The notes: generated by a model not told the origin, from the sequence alone. A stretch of 64,000 nt of DNA from Chryseobacterium sp. H1D6B (GCF_029892445.1 NZ_JARXVJ010000001.1:4092001-4156000); one strand, 5' to 3'; numbered from the stretch's first letter, positions 18,422-28,110 are shown. Made by a program: numbers and translations.

Positions 18422-19255
18422 GTGAGTGAAGTTAAAGAAATGTCCTTTCTTGGGCATATTGGAGAATTAAGAGGTCATCTCATCCGCTCAATTATTGCTA
18501 TTATAGTTGCCGCTGTTGTGGTCGGCTTTAATATCAATTGGATTATGGACCACATTTTTTTCGGCCCTACGAGAAATGACTTTCCTACTTTCAGAGTTGT
18601 CAACCATTTTTCAAGAATTATTCTAGGGGAAAACAGCATTCACCTTCCTAAAGAATTTCCGGTCCGCGTACAAAGGCTTTACCAGCAGTTTAATGTGATG
18701 ATGGCCGTTTCTATTTTTGGAGGCATGGTAGCCGCATTTCCCTATATTGTCTGGGAGTTATGGCGCTTTATTGGACCTGCTCTGCATCCAAAAGAGAGAA
18801 AAAATTCAATTTTCATTATTAATGCAGTATGGATTCTTTTCATGACGGGAGTTCTTTGCGGATATTTCCTTATTCTTCCATTTGCTGTTAATTTCGGGGT
18901 GATCTTTAAGATCTCGGATATTATTATTCCTCTATATGATTTAAGTGATTATACCACATTATTTTTACAGGTTGTTTTAGGAATGGGAATCGTTTTTCTT
19001 TTTCCAGTTCTTATTTATTTCCTTACTACGATTGGAATTCTTAGTCCAAAATTCATGAAAAAATACCGCAGACATGCTATTGTTTTGATCATGGTAGTGG
19101 CGGCAATTATTACTCCTGCGGATGTTTTAAGTATGATCATGGCGGCTTTACCACTGCTTTTATTGTATGAATTCAGTATCATCATGTGTGCCTACACCTA
19201 CAAAAAAGTACAGAAACGTGATGGAAATAATAATCTTCCGGCTGTTCAGAAATAA
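18422..19255 (+). CDS. tatC: Sec-independent protein translocase subunit TatC
   Basis: 277 residues with six membrane helices, the receptor core of the Tat pathway for folded proteins. The start is GTG (SEVKEMSFLGHIGELRGHLI); the conserved FLGHIGELRGHLIRS matches the canonical TatC N-terminus with the essential Glu-Leu-Arg. ATG codons further in would delete this motif, so GTG is right. Other signatures: the loop FPYIVWELWRFIGPALHPKE, the hallmark TatC cytoplasmic loop, and the last helices ending YEFSIIMCAY. An insertion of about 45 residues between TM1 and TM2 (FRVVNHFSRIILGENSIHLP) is typical of Bacteroidetes. tatA/B are not in the window. A strong terminator follows. Confidence 0.96.
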   Translation: MSEVKEMSFLGHIGELRGHLIRSIIAIIVAAVVVGFNINWIMDHIFFGPTRNDFPTFRVVNHFSRIILGENSIHLPKEFPVRVQRLYQQFNVMMAVSIFGGMVAAFPYIVWELWRFIGPALHPKERKNSIFIINAVWILFMTGVLCGYFLILPFAVNFGVIFKISDIIIPLYDLSDYTTLFLQVVLGMGIVFLFPVLIYFLTTIGILSPKFMKKYRRHAIVLIMVVAAIITPADVLSMIMAALPLLLLYEFSIIMCAYTYKKVQKRDGNNNLPAVQK

Positions 19256-19280
19256 TCAATATTATATTTAAATAAATAAC

Positions 19281-19314
19281 AAAGGCGCAGATTAATACTA
19301 TTCTGCGCCTTTGC
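19281..19314. terminator. Terminator after tatC
   Basis: 11-bp stem AAAGGCGCAGA/TCTGCGCCTTT, GC-rich against the surroundings. It has only a short T tail. Confidence 0.75.
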
Positions 19315-19387
19315 TATTAACCAAAAAAAATTAATCTGTATTGATATTAAATTTTCTATTTTTGGTAGATTAATAATTTGATATCAC

Positions 19388-21019
19388 ATGAAAAAGCTGT
19401 CATATACTCTTCTTTTTGCATCAGGACTTGCTTTTGGGCAGTTCTTTGAAAAGCCTGAAACATTCACCAGACAGGACACTTTAAAAGGTTCTAATACGCA
19501 GTTCCGAAACTTTTGGGATGTAAAAAAATATGAACTCTCTGTGGAACCTGACTTTGATAAAAAAAGTATTCAGGGTACGAATAGAATTAGTTTTGAGATC
19601 ATAAAAGATGTTGTAAATCCTACTTTTCAAGTGGATCTTCAGCAGCCGATGAAAGCTGATAAAGTGGAAGGAAGTTTCCCTGTCGCTGCATCAAAACAAG
19701 ACGGCGACTTCATTTTCATTACAACTAATAAAAGCTTCAAAAAAGGAGAAAAATACACAATTGACATCACCTATTCCGGAAATCCTGTCATTGCAAAAAA
19801 TGCGCCTTGGGACGGAGGCTGGGTTTTCACAAAAGATGACAATGGAAACCCATGGATGAGTGTTGCTGATGAAGGAATCGGGGCTTCCATATGGCTTCCT
19901 GTAAAAGATATCTGGAGCGACGAACCTGACAACGGAATGGTGATGAAAATAATCACTCCAAAAGATTTAGTCGGTGTCGGAAACGGAAGACTGATCGATA
20001 AAAAAACAGAGAACGGCAAAAACATTTTCACCTGGGAGGTCAAAAATCCTATCAATGACTACTCTATCATTCCGAATATTGGGAAATACGTCAATTTCAA
20101 AGATACTTTCAACGGAGAAAAAGGAAAACTGGATCTGGATTACTGGGTGCTGGATTATAACTTAGATAAAGCTAAAAAACAGTTCCAGCAGGTAAAGCCT
20201 ATGCTTTCGGCTTTTGAGTACTGGTTTGGACCTTATCCTTTTTATGAAGATTCTTATAAATTAGTAGATGCTCCTTATTTAGGAATGGAGCACCAAAGCA
20301 GTGTTGCTTACGGCAATAAATACATGAATGGATATTTAGGAAGAGATTTATCAGGAACCGGCGTTGGACTGAAATGGGATTTCATTATCATACATGAAAG
20401 CGGGCACGAATGGTTTGCCAATAATATTACGGCAAAAGATCAGGCTGATATGTGGATCCACGAAAGCTTCACCAACTATTCTGAAGTTCTTTTCACTGAG
20501 AAGTACATGGATAAAAAATCTGCAGAAATATATTGTATAGGACTTCGAAAAATAATCAGCAACGATGTCCCCATTATCGGAAAATACGGGGTAAGAAATG
20601 AAGGAAGCGGCGATATGTATCCAAAAGGGGCAAATATGATCCATACCATAAGACAGATCATTAACAACGATGATACATTCAGACAGATTTTAAGAGGTTT
20701 AAATAAAGATTTTTATCACCAGACTGTCACCACCCAGCAGATCGAAAATTATATCTCATCGAAAGCAGGAATGGATTTCTCAAGTATTTTCAACCAGTAT
20801 TTGAGAACGATAAAAATTCCGGCGTTGGAATATTCCCAAAAAGGAGAAGAGCTGAAATTCCGTTATACGGATATTGTTAAAAACCTTAAACTTCCGATAA
20901 GAATTGATGGCGAACAAACCATTAATCCAACTGAAAACTGGCAGACTGTAAAGTTGAAAAAAAGTACTCCCATAGAATTCAATCAGAATTATTACATTAA
21001 CTATAAGAAAGTACAATAA
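19388..21019 (+). CDS. M1 family zinc metallopeptidase (secreted)
   Basis: 543 residues. A short signal peptide (MKKLSYTLLFASGLAFGQ) puts it in the periplasm or outside. An aminopeptidase-N-like beta domain (about 20-220) is followed by the catalytic domain: GMEH (residues 299-302, corresponding to the G-x-M-E-N exopeptidase motif, with His at the last position), HESGHEW zinc site (His336, Glu337, His340) and the third ligand Glu359 in WIHESFTNYSE, spaced exactly as in M1. A catalytic Tyr probably lies in MYPKGANMIHTI. It lacks the long C-terminal helical domain of PepN, so it resembles the short Bacteroidetes M1 group. It probably trims N-terminal residues from extracellular peptides. A terminator follows. 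Confidence 0.92.
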   Translation: MKKLSYTLLFASGLAFGQFFEKPETFTRQDTLKGSNTQFRNFWDVKKYELSVEPDFDKKSIQGTNRISFEIIKDVVNPTFQVDLQQPMKADKVEGSFPVAASKQDGDFIFITTNKSFKKGEKYTIDITYSGNPVIAKNAPWDGGWVFTKDDNGNPWMSVADEGIGASIWLPVKDIWSDEPDNGMVMKIITPKDLVGVGNGRLIDKKTENGKNIFTWEVKNPINDYSIIPNIGKYVNFKDTFNGEKGKLDLDYWVLDYNLDKAKKQFQQVKPMLSAFEYWFGPYPFYEDSYKLVDAPYLGMEHQSSVAYGNKYMNGYLGRDLSGTGVGLKWDFIIIHESGHEWFANNITAKDQADMWIHESFTNYSEVLFTEKYMDKKSAEIYCIGLRKIISNDVPIIGKYGVRNEGSGDMYPKGANMIHTIRQIINNDDTFRQILRGLNKDFYHQTVTTQQIENYISSKAGMDFSSIFNQYLRTIKIPALEYSQKGEELKFRYTDIVKNLKLPIRIDGEQTINPTENWQTVKLKKSTPIEFNQNYYINYKKVQ

Positions 21020-21023
21020 ATAT

Positions 21024-21060
21024 AAAGGGACAAAATCGTGAATATCAGATTTGTCCCTTT
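21024..21060. terminator. Terminator after the M1 peptidase
   Basis: 11-bp stem AAAGGGACAAA/TTTGTCCCTTT with T-rich tail. Confidence 0.85.
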
Positions 21061-21149
21061 TTGATTTTTAATAGTTTCTTGAAAGAGATATATTACAGGC
21101 TGTCATTTTTAAGAATTTTAAGGTGAACATTTAAGAAAAGGTAAATCTT

Positions 21150-21186
21150 CATTCGTAATAAAATGAATTTTACAGCAACTATTTAG
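21150..21186 (+). repeat. Leader element of M61 copy 1, repeated before copy 2
   Basis: The stretch CATTCGTAAtAAAATGAATT and the following bases ending at ACTATTTA recur at 23254-23289 with few differences, at a similar distance (16-20 bp) before each start. It shows that the duplication unit extended upstream of the coding region and probably included promoter or translation signals. Confidence 0.6.
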
Positions 21187-21202
21187 TCATAATTTAAACT
21201 CA

Positions 21203-23059
21203 ATGAAAAAAACAGCTCTTAGTTTTAGCATTTTGGCCTCTGTTTTAATCAGCGCTCAGTCTATTAAAACCAATATTGATTTGGTGAATGTAAAGAACGA
21301 CAAAGTGGCCGTCACGATGGAATTTCCAAAAATGAAGTCGGGTGATATAAAATTTCATTTTCCTAAGACTGTTCCCGGCACTTATTCTGTGGATGATTAC
21401 GGCAGATTTATAGAAGGAATTAAATTTTTCGATAATAAAGGAAAAGAACTGGCTTATACTAAAATTAACGACAATACCTATTCTCTTAAAAATGCTCAGT
21501 TTCTCACTAAAGTCACCTATTTAGTGAATGACAGTTTTGACGAAGAAATGGATACTTCAAAACACAAAGCCGTACTTTCTCCCGCAGGAACCGATATTGA
21601 ACAAGGGAAAGTGTATATGATCAATACTCACGGCTTCATTGGATACATAGATAATATGCAGGATGTTCCTTATCAGCTTGTAATTCAAAAGCCTATAGAT
21701 TTTTACGGAACGACAGCTTTGGCTGATCAGGATACATCTGAGGCTACAGACACCTTTACTTTAGCAAATTATGCGAAACTGACAGATTCTCCTTTGATGT
21801 ATTCAAAACCGGATTACATTACTTTCACCGCGGGTGGAATGGATGTTGTTTTGGGAGTGTACTCACCAACGGGAAAATATAAAGCCGCAGATTTTAAAGA
21901 TAATTTAGAAAAAATGGTGACTGCTCAAAAGAAATTTTTGGGTGATATGAATACCAATAAAAAATATGCGGTTCTGCTTTATCTTGCAGGAGGTGACGGC
22001 CCGCAGCTTAAAGGTTTCGGAGCATTGGAACATCATGAATCTACAAGCTTTGTATTGCCAGAAAGAATGCCGAAAGAAGCGATTGATAAAGCGATTACTG
22101 ATATTGTTTCTCATGAATTCTTTCATACCGTAAATCCGTTGAAAACACACTCCGAAGAGATTCAGAACTTCAATTATGCGGATCCTAAAATGTCCCAGCA
22201 TCTCTGGATGTATGAGGGCGGAACAGAATATTTTGCTAATTTATTCCAGATCCAGGAAGGATTAATTGACAAAAATGAGTTCTTAAAAAAAATCAACGAA
22301 AAAATCACCAATTCTAAGAGCTATGACGACACCATGCCGTTCACGGTGATGAGTAAAAATGTTCTTCTGGATCAGTACAAAGGCCAGTACAGAAATGTGT
22401 ACGAAAAAGGAACGCTCTTAGCGATGTGCCTTGATATTGAATTAAGAAAACTATCCGGCGGCGAAATGGGCTACCGCGATATGATCAGAAAATTATCTCA
22501 AAGATTTGGAGAAAACAAACCTTTTAAAGATGATAAGCTTATTAATGAACTGGTAACGGTTACAGGATATCCGCAGATAAAGGATTTCTATAATAAATAT
22601 ATCGCAGGAAGCCAGCCGACCCCTTACGCCGAATATCTGAGCCAGGTAGGTGTAGAAGTCACCAAACAGAAAGCGGCACAGGTTTTCTGGTTAATCAAAA
22701 ATCCGAATCAGACAGGATACAACGAGAAAAATAATACGTTTATTTTTGATGAAAACTCAGCATTATCTCCTTTTTCAAAAAGTGTAGGATTTAAAATTAC
22801 GGATCAGGTTTTGGCATTAGACGGAAAGACCATCGATAGTAAAGACAGACAGGCCTTTATCAATTATTCTAACACCATTAAAGAAGGGCAGAATGTCACT
22901 CTGACTGTTCTTCGAAAGAATGGCGATAAAACGGATAAGATTGATCTTAAAGGAAAAGCAATTCTTGATAAGTTAACAATGGAAACGCTTCAATACAAAG
23001 CCAATCCTACTCCGTCAGAAAAGAAACTGCAGGATCAATGGCTGACGGGTAAGAAATAA
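21203..23059 (+). CDS. M61 family metallopeptidase (glycyl-aminopeptidase type), copy 1
   Basis: 618 residues with signal peptide ending near residue 19 (LISAQ). An N-terminal beta domain (M61_N; IDLVNVKNDKVAVTMEFPK) leads to the catalytic part with DIVSHEFFHTVNPLKTHS (zinc ligands His304 and His308, Glu305 catalytic) and the third ligand in LWMYEGGTEYFANL. The C-terminal PDZ-like domain (about 500-600) has VGFKITDQVLALDGKTI. M61 enzymes release N-terminal residues, especially Gly and Ala. The next gene is a close paralogue; by eye 8 of the first 100 residues differ and the lengths are identical, so this is a recent tandem duplication that includes the leader DNA. Confidence 0.93.
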   Translation: MKKTALSFSILASVLISAQSIKTNIDLVNVKNDKVAVTMEFPKMKSGDIKFHFPKTVPGTYSVDDYGRFIEGIKFFDNKGKELAYTKINDNTYSLKNAQFLTKVTYLVNDSFDEEMDTSKHKAVLSPAGTDIEQGKVYMINTHGFIGYIDNMQDVPYQLVIQKPIDFYGTTALADQDTSEATDTFTLANYAKLTDSPLMYSKPDYITFTAGGMDVVLGVYSPTGKYKAADFKDNLEKMVTAQKKFLGDMNTNKKYAVLLYLAGGDGPQLKGFGALEHHESTSFVLPERMPKEAIDKAITDIVSHEFFHTVNPLKTHSEEIQNFNYADPKMSQHLWMYEGGTEYFANLFQIQEGLIDKNEFLKKINEKITNSKSYDDTMPFTVMSKNVLLDQYKGQYRNVYEKGTLLAMCLDIELRKLSGGEMGYRDMIRKLSQRFGENKPFKDDKLINELVTVTGYPQIKDFYNKYIAGSQPTPYAEYLSQVGVEVTKQKAAQVFWLIKNPNQTGYNEKNNTFIFDENSALSPFSKSVGFKITDQVLALDGKTIDSKDRQAFINYSNTIKEGQNVTLTVLRKNGDKTDKIDLKGKAILDKLTMETLQYKANPTPSEKKLQDQWLTGKK

Positions 23060-23253
23060 TTAAGAGTTAACACAGGGTGGTTGAACGGGGATTTTTCTCG
23101 CTTTTTTGTTTTCAACGCCATTAAGAGCCGAAAGAGAAGCAGCCTAAAATTAATATTCTTACCATCTTAGTAAAAAATTAATGGATAAATTAAAACTTAT
23201 TTACTCATTTTTAATAATTTTAGTTTGAAATTTTATGAAAAGTTTAATACACC

Positions 23254-23289
23254 CATTCGTAACAAAATGAATTTTACAACAACTATTTA
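23254..23289 (+). repeat. Leader element of M61 copy 2
   Basis: Partner of the 21150-21186 element. It contains ATTC...GAAT as a small inverted repeat. Whether it acts at DNA or RNA level cannot be decided from sequence. Confidence 0.6.
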
Positions 23290-23307
23290 ACTATAAATAT
23301 AAACTAT

Positions 23308-25164
23308 ATGAAAAAAATAGCACTTAGTCTAGGTATTTTAGCGGCCGTTTTGGCTAATGCTCAGTCTATTAAAACCAACATAGACCTTGTCAATGTAAAA
23401 GATGATAAAGTAGCAGTCACCATGGAATTTCCAAAAATGAAATCCGGTGATATAAAATTCCATTTTCCTAAAACTGTTCCCGGAACTTATTCTGTGGACG
23501 ATTACGGCAGGTTTATAGAAGGAATCAAGTTTTTTGACAATAAAGGAAAAGAGCTGGCTTACACTAAAGTTAATGACAATACCTACTCTCTTAAAAATGC
23601 TCAGTTTCTCACTAAAGTCACTTATTTAGTTAATGACAGTTTCGATGAGGAAAATGACACTTCAAAACACAAAGCCGTATTTTCTCCTTCAGGAACTGAT
23701 ATTGAACAGGGCAAAGTGTATCTGATCAATACCCACGGTTTCATTGGATACATTGATAATATGCAGGATGTTCCTTATCAGCTGGTTATTCAAAAACCAA
23801 CAGATTTTTATGGAACGACAGCTTTGGTAGATCAGGATAAGTCAGATGCTACAGACACCTATGTTCTTGCCAACTATGCCAAGGTAACAGATTCTCCTTT
23901 GATGTATACAAAACCGGACTATATCACTTTCAATGCAGGCGGAATGGATCTTGTTTTTGGGGTATACTCTCCAACCGGAAAATATAAAGCTTCAGATTTT
24001 AAAGATAATTTAGAAAAGATGGTCGTTGCCCAAAAGAAATTTCTGGGTGATATGAATACGAATAAAAAATATGCCATCATGCTTTATCTTTCGAGTGCAG
24101 ACGGACCTCAGATCAAAGGTTTCGGAGCATTAGAACATCATGAATCCACAAGCGTCGTCCTTCCTGAAATGATGCCTAAAGAAGCCATTGACAAAACAAT
24201 CACGGATGTTGTTTCGCATGAGTTTTTCCACACAGTCAATCCTTTAAAAACCCACTCTGAGGAAATTCAGTATTTCGATTACGCAGATCCTAAAATGTCC
24301 CAGCATCTCTGGATGTATGAAGGCGGAACAGAATATTTTGCGAATTTATTCCAGATTCAGGAAGGATTAATTGATAAAAATGAATTCCTGACCCGTATCA
24401 ACGAAAAAATAACCAATTCTAAAAACTACGACGATACCATGCCGTTCACGGTAATGAGTAAAAACGTACTGCTTGACCAATACAAAGACCAGTACAGAAA
24501 TGTGTATGAAAAAGGAACTCTCCTTGCTATGTGTCTGGATATAGAATTAAGAAAATTATCTAACGGTGAAATGGGTTACCGGGATATGATCAGAAAACTA
24601 TCTCAAAGATTTGGAGAAAACAAACCTTTCAAAGATGATAAGCTTATTGATGAACTGGTAACCGTTACAGGATATCCGCAGATAAAAGATTTCTACAATA
24701 AATATATTGCAGGAAGCCAGCCGACTCCTTATGCAGAATATCTAAGCCAGGTAGGTGTAGAGATCACAAAGAAGGAAACAGCTCCTATTTTCTGGTTTGT
24801 AAAAGATCCGAACCAAACAGGATATAATGATAAAAACAACACTTTTGTTTTTGACGAAAGCTCAGCTTTATCTCCGTTTGCAAAAAGTATCGGATTTAAA
24901 ATCACAGATGAAGTTGCCGCACTGGATGGAAAACCTATTGACATTAAAAACATTCAGGGGTTCATCAATTATTCTAAAACCATCAAAGACGGTCAGAATG
25001 TTGTTGTTACTGTTCTAAGAAAAAACGGTAATAAAACGGATAAAATTGATCTTAAAGGGAAAGCTGTTTTAGATAAACTTACTGTGGAAACACTTCAATA
25101 CAAAGCTAATCCTACTCCGGCAGAAAAGAAACTGCAGGATCAGTGGTTAACAGGCAAGAAATAA
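23308..25164 (+). CDS. M61 family metallopeptidase, tandem copy 2
   Basis: 618 residues, same length and architecture as the preceding copy: signal peptide (LANAQ), M61_N domain, DVVSHEFFHTVNPLKTHS at residues 300-317 (His304, Glu305, His308), LWMYEGGTEYFANL, and C-terminal PDZ-like domain with IGFKITDEVAALDGKPI. All predicted zinc ligands are kept in both copies, so neither is an obvious pseudogene. Differences cluster at the signal peptide, around residue 260-290 (SSADGPQ against AGGDGPQ, EMMP against ERMP) and in the PDZ part. This suggests possible divergence of substrate gating. The gap of 248 bp between copies holds a repeated leader; a terminator follows copy 2 only. Confidence 0.93.
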   Translation: MKKIALSLGILAAVLANAQSIKTNIDLVNVKDDKVAVTMEFPKMKSGDIKFHFPKTVPGTYSVDDYGRFIEGIKFFDNKGKELAYTKVNDNTYSLKNAQFLTKVTYLVNDSFDEENDTSKHKAVFSPSGTDIEQGKVYLINTHGFIGYIDNMQDVPYQLVIQKPTDFYGTTALVDQDKSDATDTYVLANYAKVTDSPLMYTKPDYITFNAGGMDLVFGVYSPTGKYKASDFKDNLEKMVVAQKKFLGDMNTNKKYAIMLYLSSADGPQIKGFGALEHHESTSVVLPEMMPKEAIDKTITDVVSHEFFHTVNPLKTHSEEIQYFDYADPKMSQHLWMYEGGTEYFANLFQIQEGLIDKNEFLTRINEKITNSKNYDDTMPFTVMSKNVLLDQYKDQYRNVYEKGTLLAMCLDIELRKLSNGEMGYRDMIRKLSQRFGENKPFKDDKLIDELVTVTGYPQIKDFYNKYIAGSQPTPYAEYLSQVGVEITKKETAPIFWFVKDPNQTGYNDKNNTFVFDESSALSPFAKSIGFKITDEVAALDGKPIDIKNIQGFINYSKTIKDGQNVVVTVLRKNGNKTDKIDLKGKAVLDKLTVETLQYKANPTPAEKKLQDQWLTGKK

Positions 25165-25182
25165 TAAAATATTCATTAAAAG

Positions 25183-25216
25183 GAAACCCAGTCTTATTTA
25201 GGACTGGGTTTCTTTT
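25183..25216. terminator. Terminator after M61 copy 2
   Basis: 11-bp perfect stem GAAACCCAGTC/GACTGGGTTTC followed by TTTTTA. Confidence 0.88.
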
Positions 25217-25244
25217 TATCGTTTTTTACCGTCATTATTATTTT

Positions 25245-25317
25245 GTCATTCAGAACGGAACGCAGTGGAGCGAAGATCTCAGCCATAAAAAGAGATTCCT
25301 TCTGGTACCGGAATGAC
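25245..25317. repeat. Extragenic palindromic repeat element
   Basis: A 73-bp element bounded by GTCATTC and GAATGAC as terminal inverted ends. It contains AGAACGGAACGCAGTGGAGC, a sequence type scattered between genes in many flavobacterial genomes (recalled, not searched). Degenerate relatives lie at 27928-28000 and 28038-28110. It lies between the M61 terminator and the convergent histidine kinase gene. Confidence 0.55.
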
Positions 25318-25348
25318 ATTGTATGAAGCCAGAAGCCAGCAACTATTA

Positions 25349-26503
25349 TCATGCTTTTCTGATCATTATTCTAAATGTCGTACCTTTCCCTACTTCAGTT
25401 TGAGAAATCTTGATATCTCCATTATGATATTCCTTCACCACTCTTTTTGCTAAAGACAATCCTAATCCCCAGCCTCTTTTCTTAGTAGAATATCCTGGCT
25501 TAAAAGCATTGGCGGCCTGCCGTTTCGTCATTCCGCTGCCGTTATCTTTTACTTCGATCAAAATATTTTTATTTCTTTCAAAAACAGACATTGACAGCAC
25601 CCCTTCTCCTTTCATGGCATCAACAGCATTTTTCACTAAATTTTCTATCACCCAGCTCATTAAAATTTTGTTATGCGGGACTAAAATGGTGTAAGTAGGA
25701 AGCTGTAATGAAAAATCAATTTTTCTGGAAATTCTTGTTTTTAAATACGTGAAATTCTCATGAACTGTTTCATTAAAATTCATGTCATTTAACTCGGGAA
25801 CAGAGCCTATTTTAGAAAATCTTTCAGAAATAGTTCTCAGTCTTTCAATATCTTTTTCAATTTCATGAACTCCTTCAGAATCGGGGTTATCTAATTTCAT
25901 AATCTCCATCCACCCGATCATTGAAGATAAAGGAGTTCCAATCTGGTGTGCGGTTTCTTTTGCCAGCCCTGCCCATAAATAGCCTTCATCCGTCTTTTTG
26001 ATCGTTCTTAAAAACCAGAATGAAAATAAAAAGTAACATAAAATGAAAAAACCTAAAAGATAAGGTGAGTAGCGCAGATTATTTAACAAACGGGAATTAT
26101 CATAATAAACAAATTGATTGTTTTGATTAGAAAACTTCAACTCAATAGGCGGATAATTCTTAGCCATTTTCTTTGCTAAAGCCACTATTTCTTTCGAGTC
26201 GCCTCCAATTTCCTGAGGTATATTTTTATGTTCAATAGGAACATCATCTTTATCCAATATGATTACCGGAATAGTAGTATTTGAGCTGTAAATCTGAAGG
26301 ATTAATTCTTGAATCTCTAAGCTTGGTGTAGTCACTTCCTGCTGAAATTTCAATGCACTTACTAAAATATCTACCCTTTTTACTTCTTCCTTTCTCAAAA
26401 AATTAATGAGCAGGGTCGATGCAATAACAATAGTCAGTACAACTAAAGTCATTAACGTAAAAATAAACCAGTTATTAAGCCTTGCAAATATGGATTTTCT
26501 CAA
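25349..26503 (-). CDS. Sensor histidine kinase
   Basis: 384 residues. Two membrane helices (about 12-34 and 145-165) flank a periplasmic sensor of roughly 110 residues. The cytoplasmic part has the H-box AKETAHQIGTPLSSMIGWME (phospho-acceptor His), N-box ENLVKNAVDAMKGEG, G1 DNGSGM and G2 KRGWGLGLSLAKRVV, all intact. No HAMP signature is evident and no response regulator gene is adjacent, so its partner is elsewhere. It starts 6 bp after dacB ends, suggesting co-transcription and perhaps a cell-wall related signal (inference). Confidence 0.93.
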   Translation of the reverse strand: MRKSIFARLNNWFIFTLMTLVVLTIVIASTLLINFLRKEEVKRVDILVSALKFQQEVTTPSLEIQELILQIYSSNTTIPVIILDKDDVPIEHKNIPQEIGGDSKEIVALAKKMAKNYPPIELKFSNQNNQFVYYDNSRLLNNLRYSPYLLGFFILCYFLFSFWFLRTIKKTDEGYLWAGLAKETAHQIGTPLSSMIGWMEIMKLDNPDSEGVHEIEKDIERLRTISERFSKIGSVPELNDMNFNETVHENFTYLKTRISRKIDFSLQLPTYTILVPHNKILMSWVIENLVKNAVDAMKGEGVLSMSVFERNKNILIEVKDNGSGMTKRQAANAFKPGYSTKKRGWGLGLSLAKRVVKEYHNGDIKISQTEVGKGTTFRIMIRKA

Positions 26504-26509
26504 AGTAAT

Positions 26510-27883
26510 TTATTTTAAAACATTCAGGATCTTCTGAAGCTCTGTACTTCCACTTCCTTGATAATTATTAATGATGATCGAAAATACATATTTTTTTCCG
26601 TCTTTAGCAGTATGGTATCCTGCGAAAGATTTAGTGTCACTCATGGTTCCGCTTTTCATTTTCATTCCGTTATCCTGTGTTGGAAATCCGTCATAATAAG
26701 AATCAAACCACGGCTGTTTTTTTGCATACAGCAGCGCCTGAACTTCCGCTTTTGCCGCAACATAATTCTGTGGTGAAAGTCCGCTCCCGTCAGCAAAATT
26801 GATCATAACTGGATTTATCCCTTTTGATTTCCAGAATTCTTTCAGATAAACAATTCCGCTTTTAAAGCTGCCCTCTCCTTTTTTTTCTTTTCCTAAAGTT
26901 TTAATTAAATTTTCTCCGTAAAGATTAATGCTTTTTCTTAAAAACCAGTATATAATTTTATCTAAAGTCGGTGACTGATAGGTAAGGATCACATTATTTT
27001 TCGGGACTTCTAAAGGCTGTTTTCCTTCTATTTCAAGCTGTGAATTGGTTGCTGTTTTCCCTGAAACATCAATTCCTGATTCTTTTAACCACTGCTTCAC
27101 TTCTACTGCCAGCTGCAGAGGCGGATTAGGTACTGCTCCAGAAACCGTAATTGCTTTTCCGGCTGGAAGCATTCCATTAATTAAGGCAACATCAGAATGC
27201 GGAGCTGTAAAAATTAAACTCTGGTCTGAGCTTCCTCCTGCTTTAAGATCATTCAGCCATTTGACGCCTTCTAAAGGATAGGAAAAGCTTTTAAAATCTT
27301 TCCCGTTCATATTGATATCAAACTGATTTTCCCGCCAGTTTACCCCCCAGACTCCTGCTCCGTAATAATTTCCCAAATCATCCCAAGGCCAGCCTCCAGG
27401 AATCGTCTGATGGTCAAAATAGGAATCATCAATAATTAAATCTCCTGAAATTTTTGTAATTCCAGATTTTTTAACGGCTTCTATTAATTTCTGCTTAAAA
27501 TTCTCAGGTTTATAGCCGTCATATCTCCAGCTTCCTAAAGTAGGATCTCCATTGGACGAAATGAACAAATTTCCATTTAAAACACCTCCGGAAATCGTTC
27601 CGGAATAACTTGAGGTTGTTTTATAAGTATAATTCTTTCCTAAGGTTTCCAACGCAGCACCGGCAGTAAATATTTTCTGGGTAGAAGCTGTAGAAAGCCC
27701 TTTATTTCCTTGATATTCATAAACGAAATTACCACTTTCATCAGCAACATAAAATGACAGGCTGGAAGCAACTGCTCCAGAAGAGTTCATTAGATCTTTG
27801 GTCGCATCATCCAGTTTTTGGACAATATGCTGCGCAAAAATAATCTGGGTTGAAAGAGTAAGAACTGCTAACATTTTCTTCAT
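26510..27883 (-). CDS. dacB: D-alanyl-D-alanine carboxypeptidase/endopeptidase, S13 (DacB/PBP4 type)
   Basis: 457 residues with signal peptide ending near residue 17 (IIFAQ). It trims or cleaves peptidoglycan peptide cross-links in the periplasm. Catalytic motifs: SxxK in STASTQKIFTAGA (near residue 68), SxN region in FADGSGLSPQNYV (near 370) and KTG-type KSGTMSDTKSFAGY (near 415). The large insertion between the first and second motif (about 90-260, with GNLFISSNGDPTLGS) is the family's extra domain. The histidine kinase follows after 6 bp. A weak, repeat-filled intergenic region lies upstream. Confidence 0.93.
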   Translation of the reverse strand: MKKMLAVLTLSTQIIFAQHIVQKLDDATKDLMNSSGAVASSLSFYVADESGNFVYEYQGNKGLSTASTQKIFTAGAALETLGKNYTYKTTSSYSGTISGGVLNGNLFISSNGDPTLGSWRYDGYKPENFKQKLIEAVKKSGITKISGDLIIDDSYFDHQTIPGGWPWDDLGNYYGAGVWGVNWRENQFDINMNGKDFKSFSYPLEGVKWLNDLKAGGSSDQSLIFTAPHSDVALINGMLPAGKAITVSGAVPNPPLQLAVEVKQWLKESGIDVSGKTATNSQLEIEGKQPLEVPKNNVILTYQSPTLDKIIYWFLRKSINLYGENLIKTLGKEKKGEGSFKSGIVYLKEFWKSKGINPVMINFADGSGLSPQNYVAAKAEVQALLYAKKQPWFDSYYDGFPTQDNGMKMKSGTMSDTKSFAGYHTAKDGKKYVFSIIINNYQGSGSTELQKILNVLK

Positions 27884-27927
27884 TACATCATTATTTTTTA
27901 GTGTTTAAAGTTTTTTACAAGTGTATC

Positions 27928-28000
27928 TGTCATTTCAATTAATGAAATTCTGATTTTATATAAAGAGATTCTTCATTACACTGTTTCATTCTGAATGACA
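27928..28000. repeat. Degenerate extragenic repeat, copy A
   Basis: Bounded by TGTCATT and GAATGACA. Internal GAGATTCTTC and TTCATTCTGAATGACA match the reverse complement of the element at 25245-25317 with many changes. Confidence 0.45.
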
Positions 28001-28037
28001 ATTCAATCGTTCAAAATAACCAGTGTCCAATATCTAT

Positions 28038-28110
28038 GTCATTTCGTCGAGAGGAGAAATCTTTTTTTAATGAGATTCTTCACTGTGCTTTCAGCTCCGT
28101 TCTGACTGAC
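28038..28110. repeat. Degenerate extragenic repeat, copy B
   Basis: Begins GTCATTTCGTCGAGAGGAG and contains GAGATTCTTCACTG and CTCCGTTCTGACTGAC, again the reverse complement of the 25245 element. Copies A and B lie in the same gap, about 110 bp apart. Confidence 0.45.
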
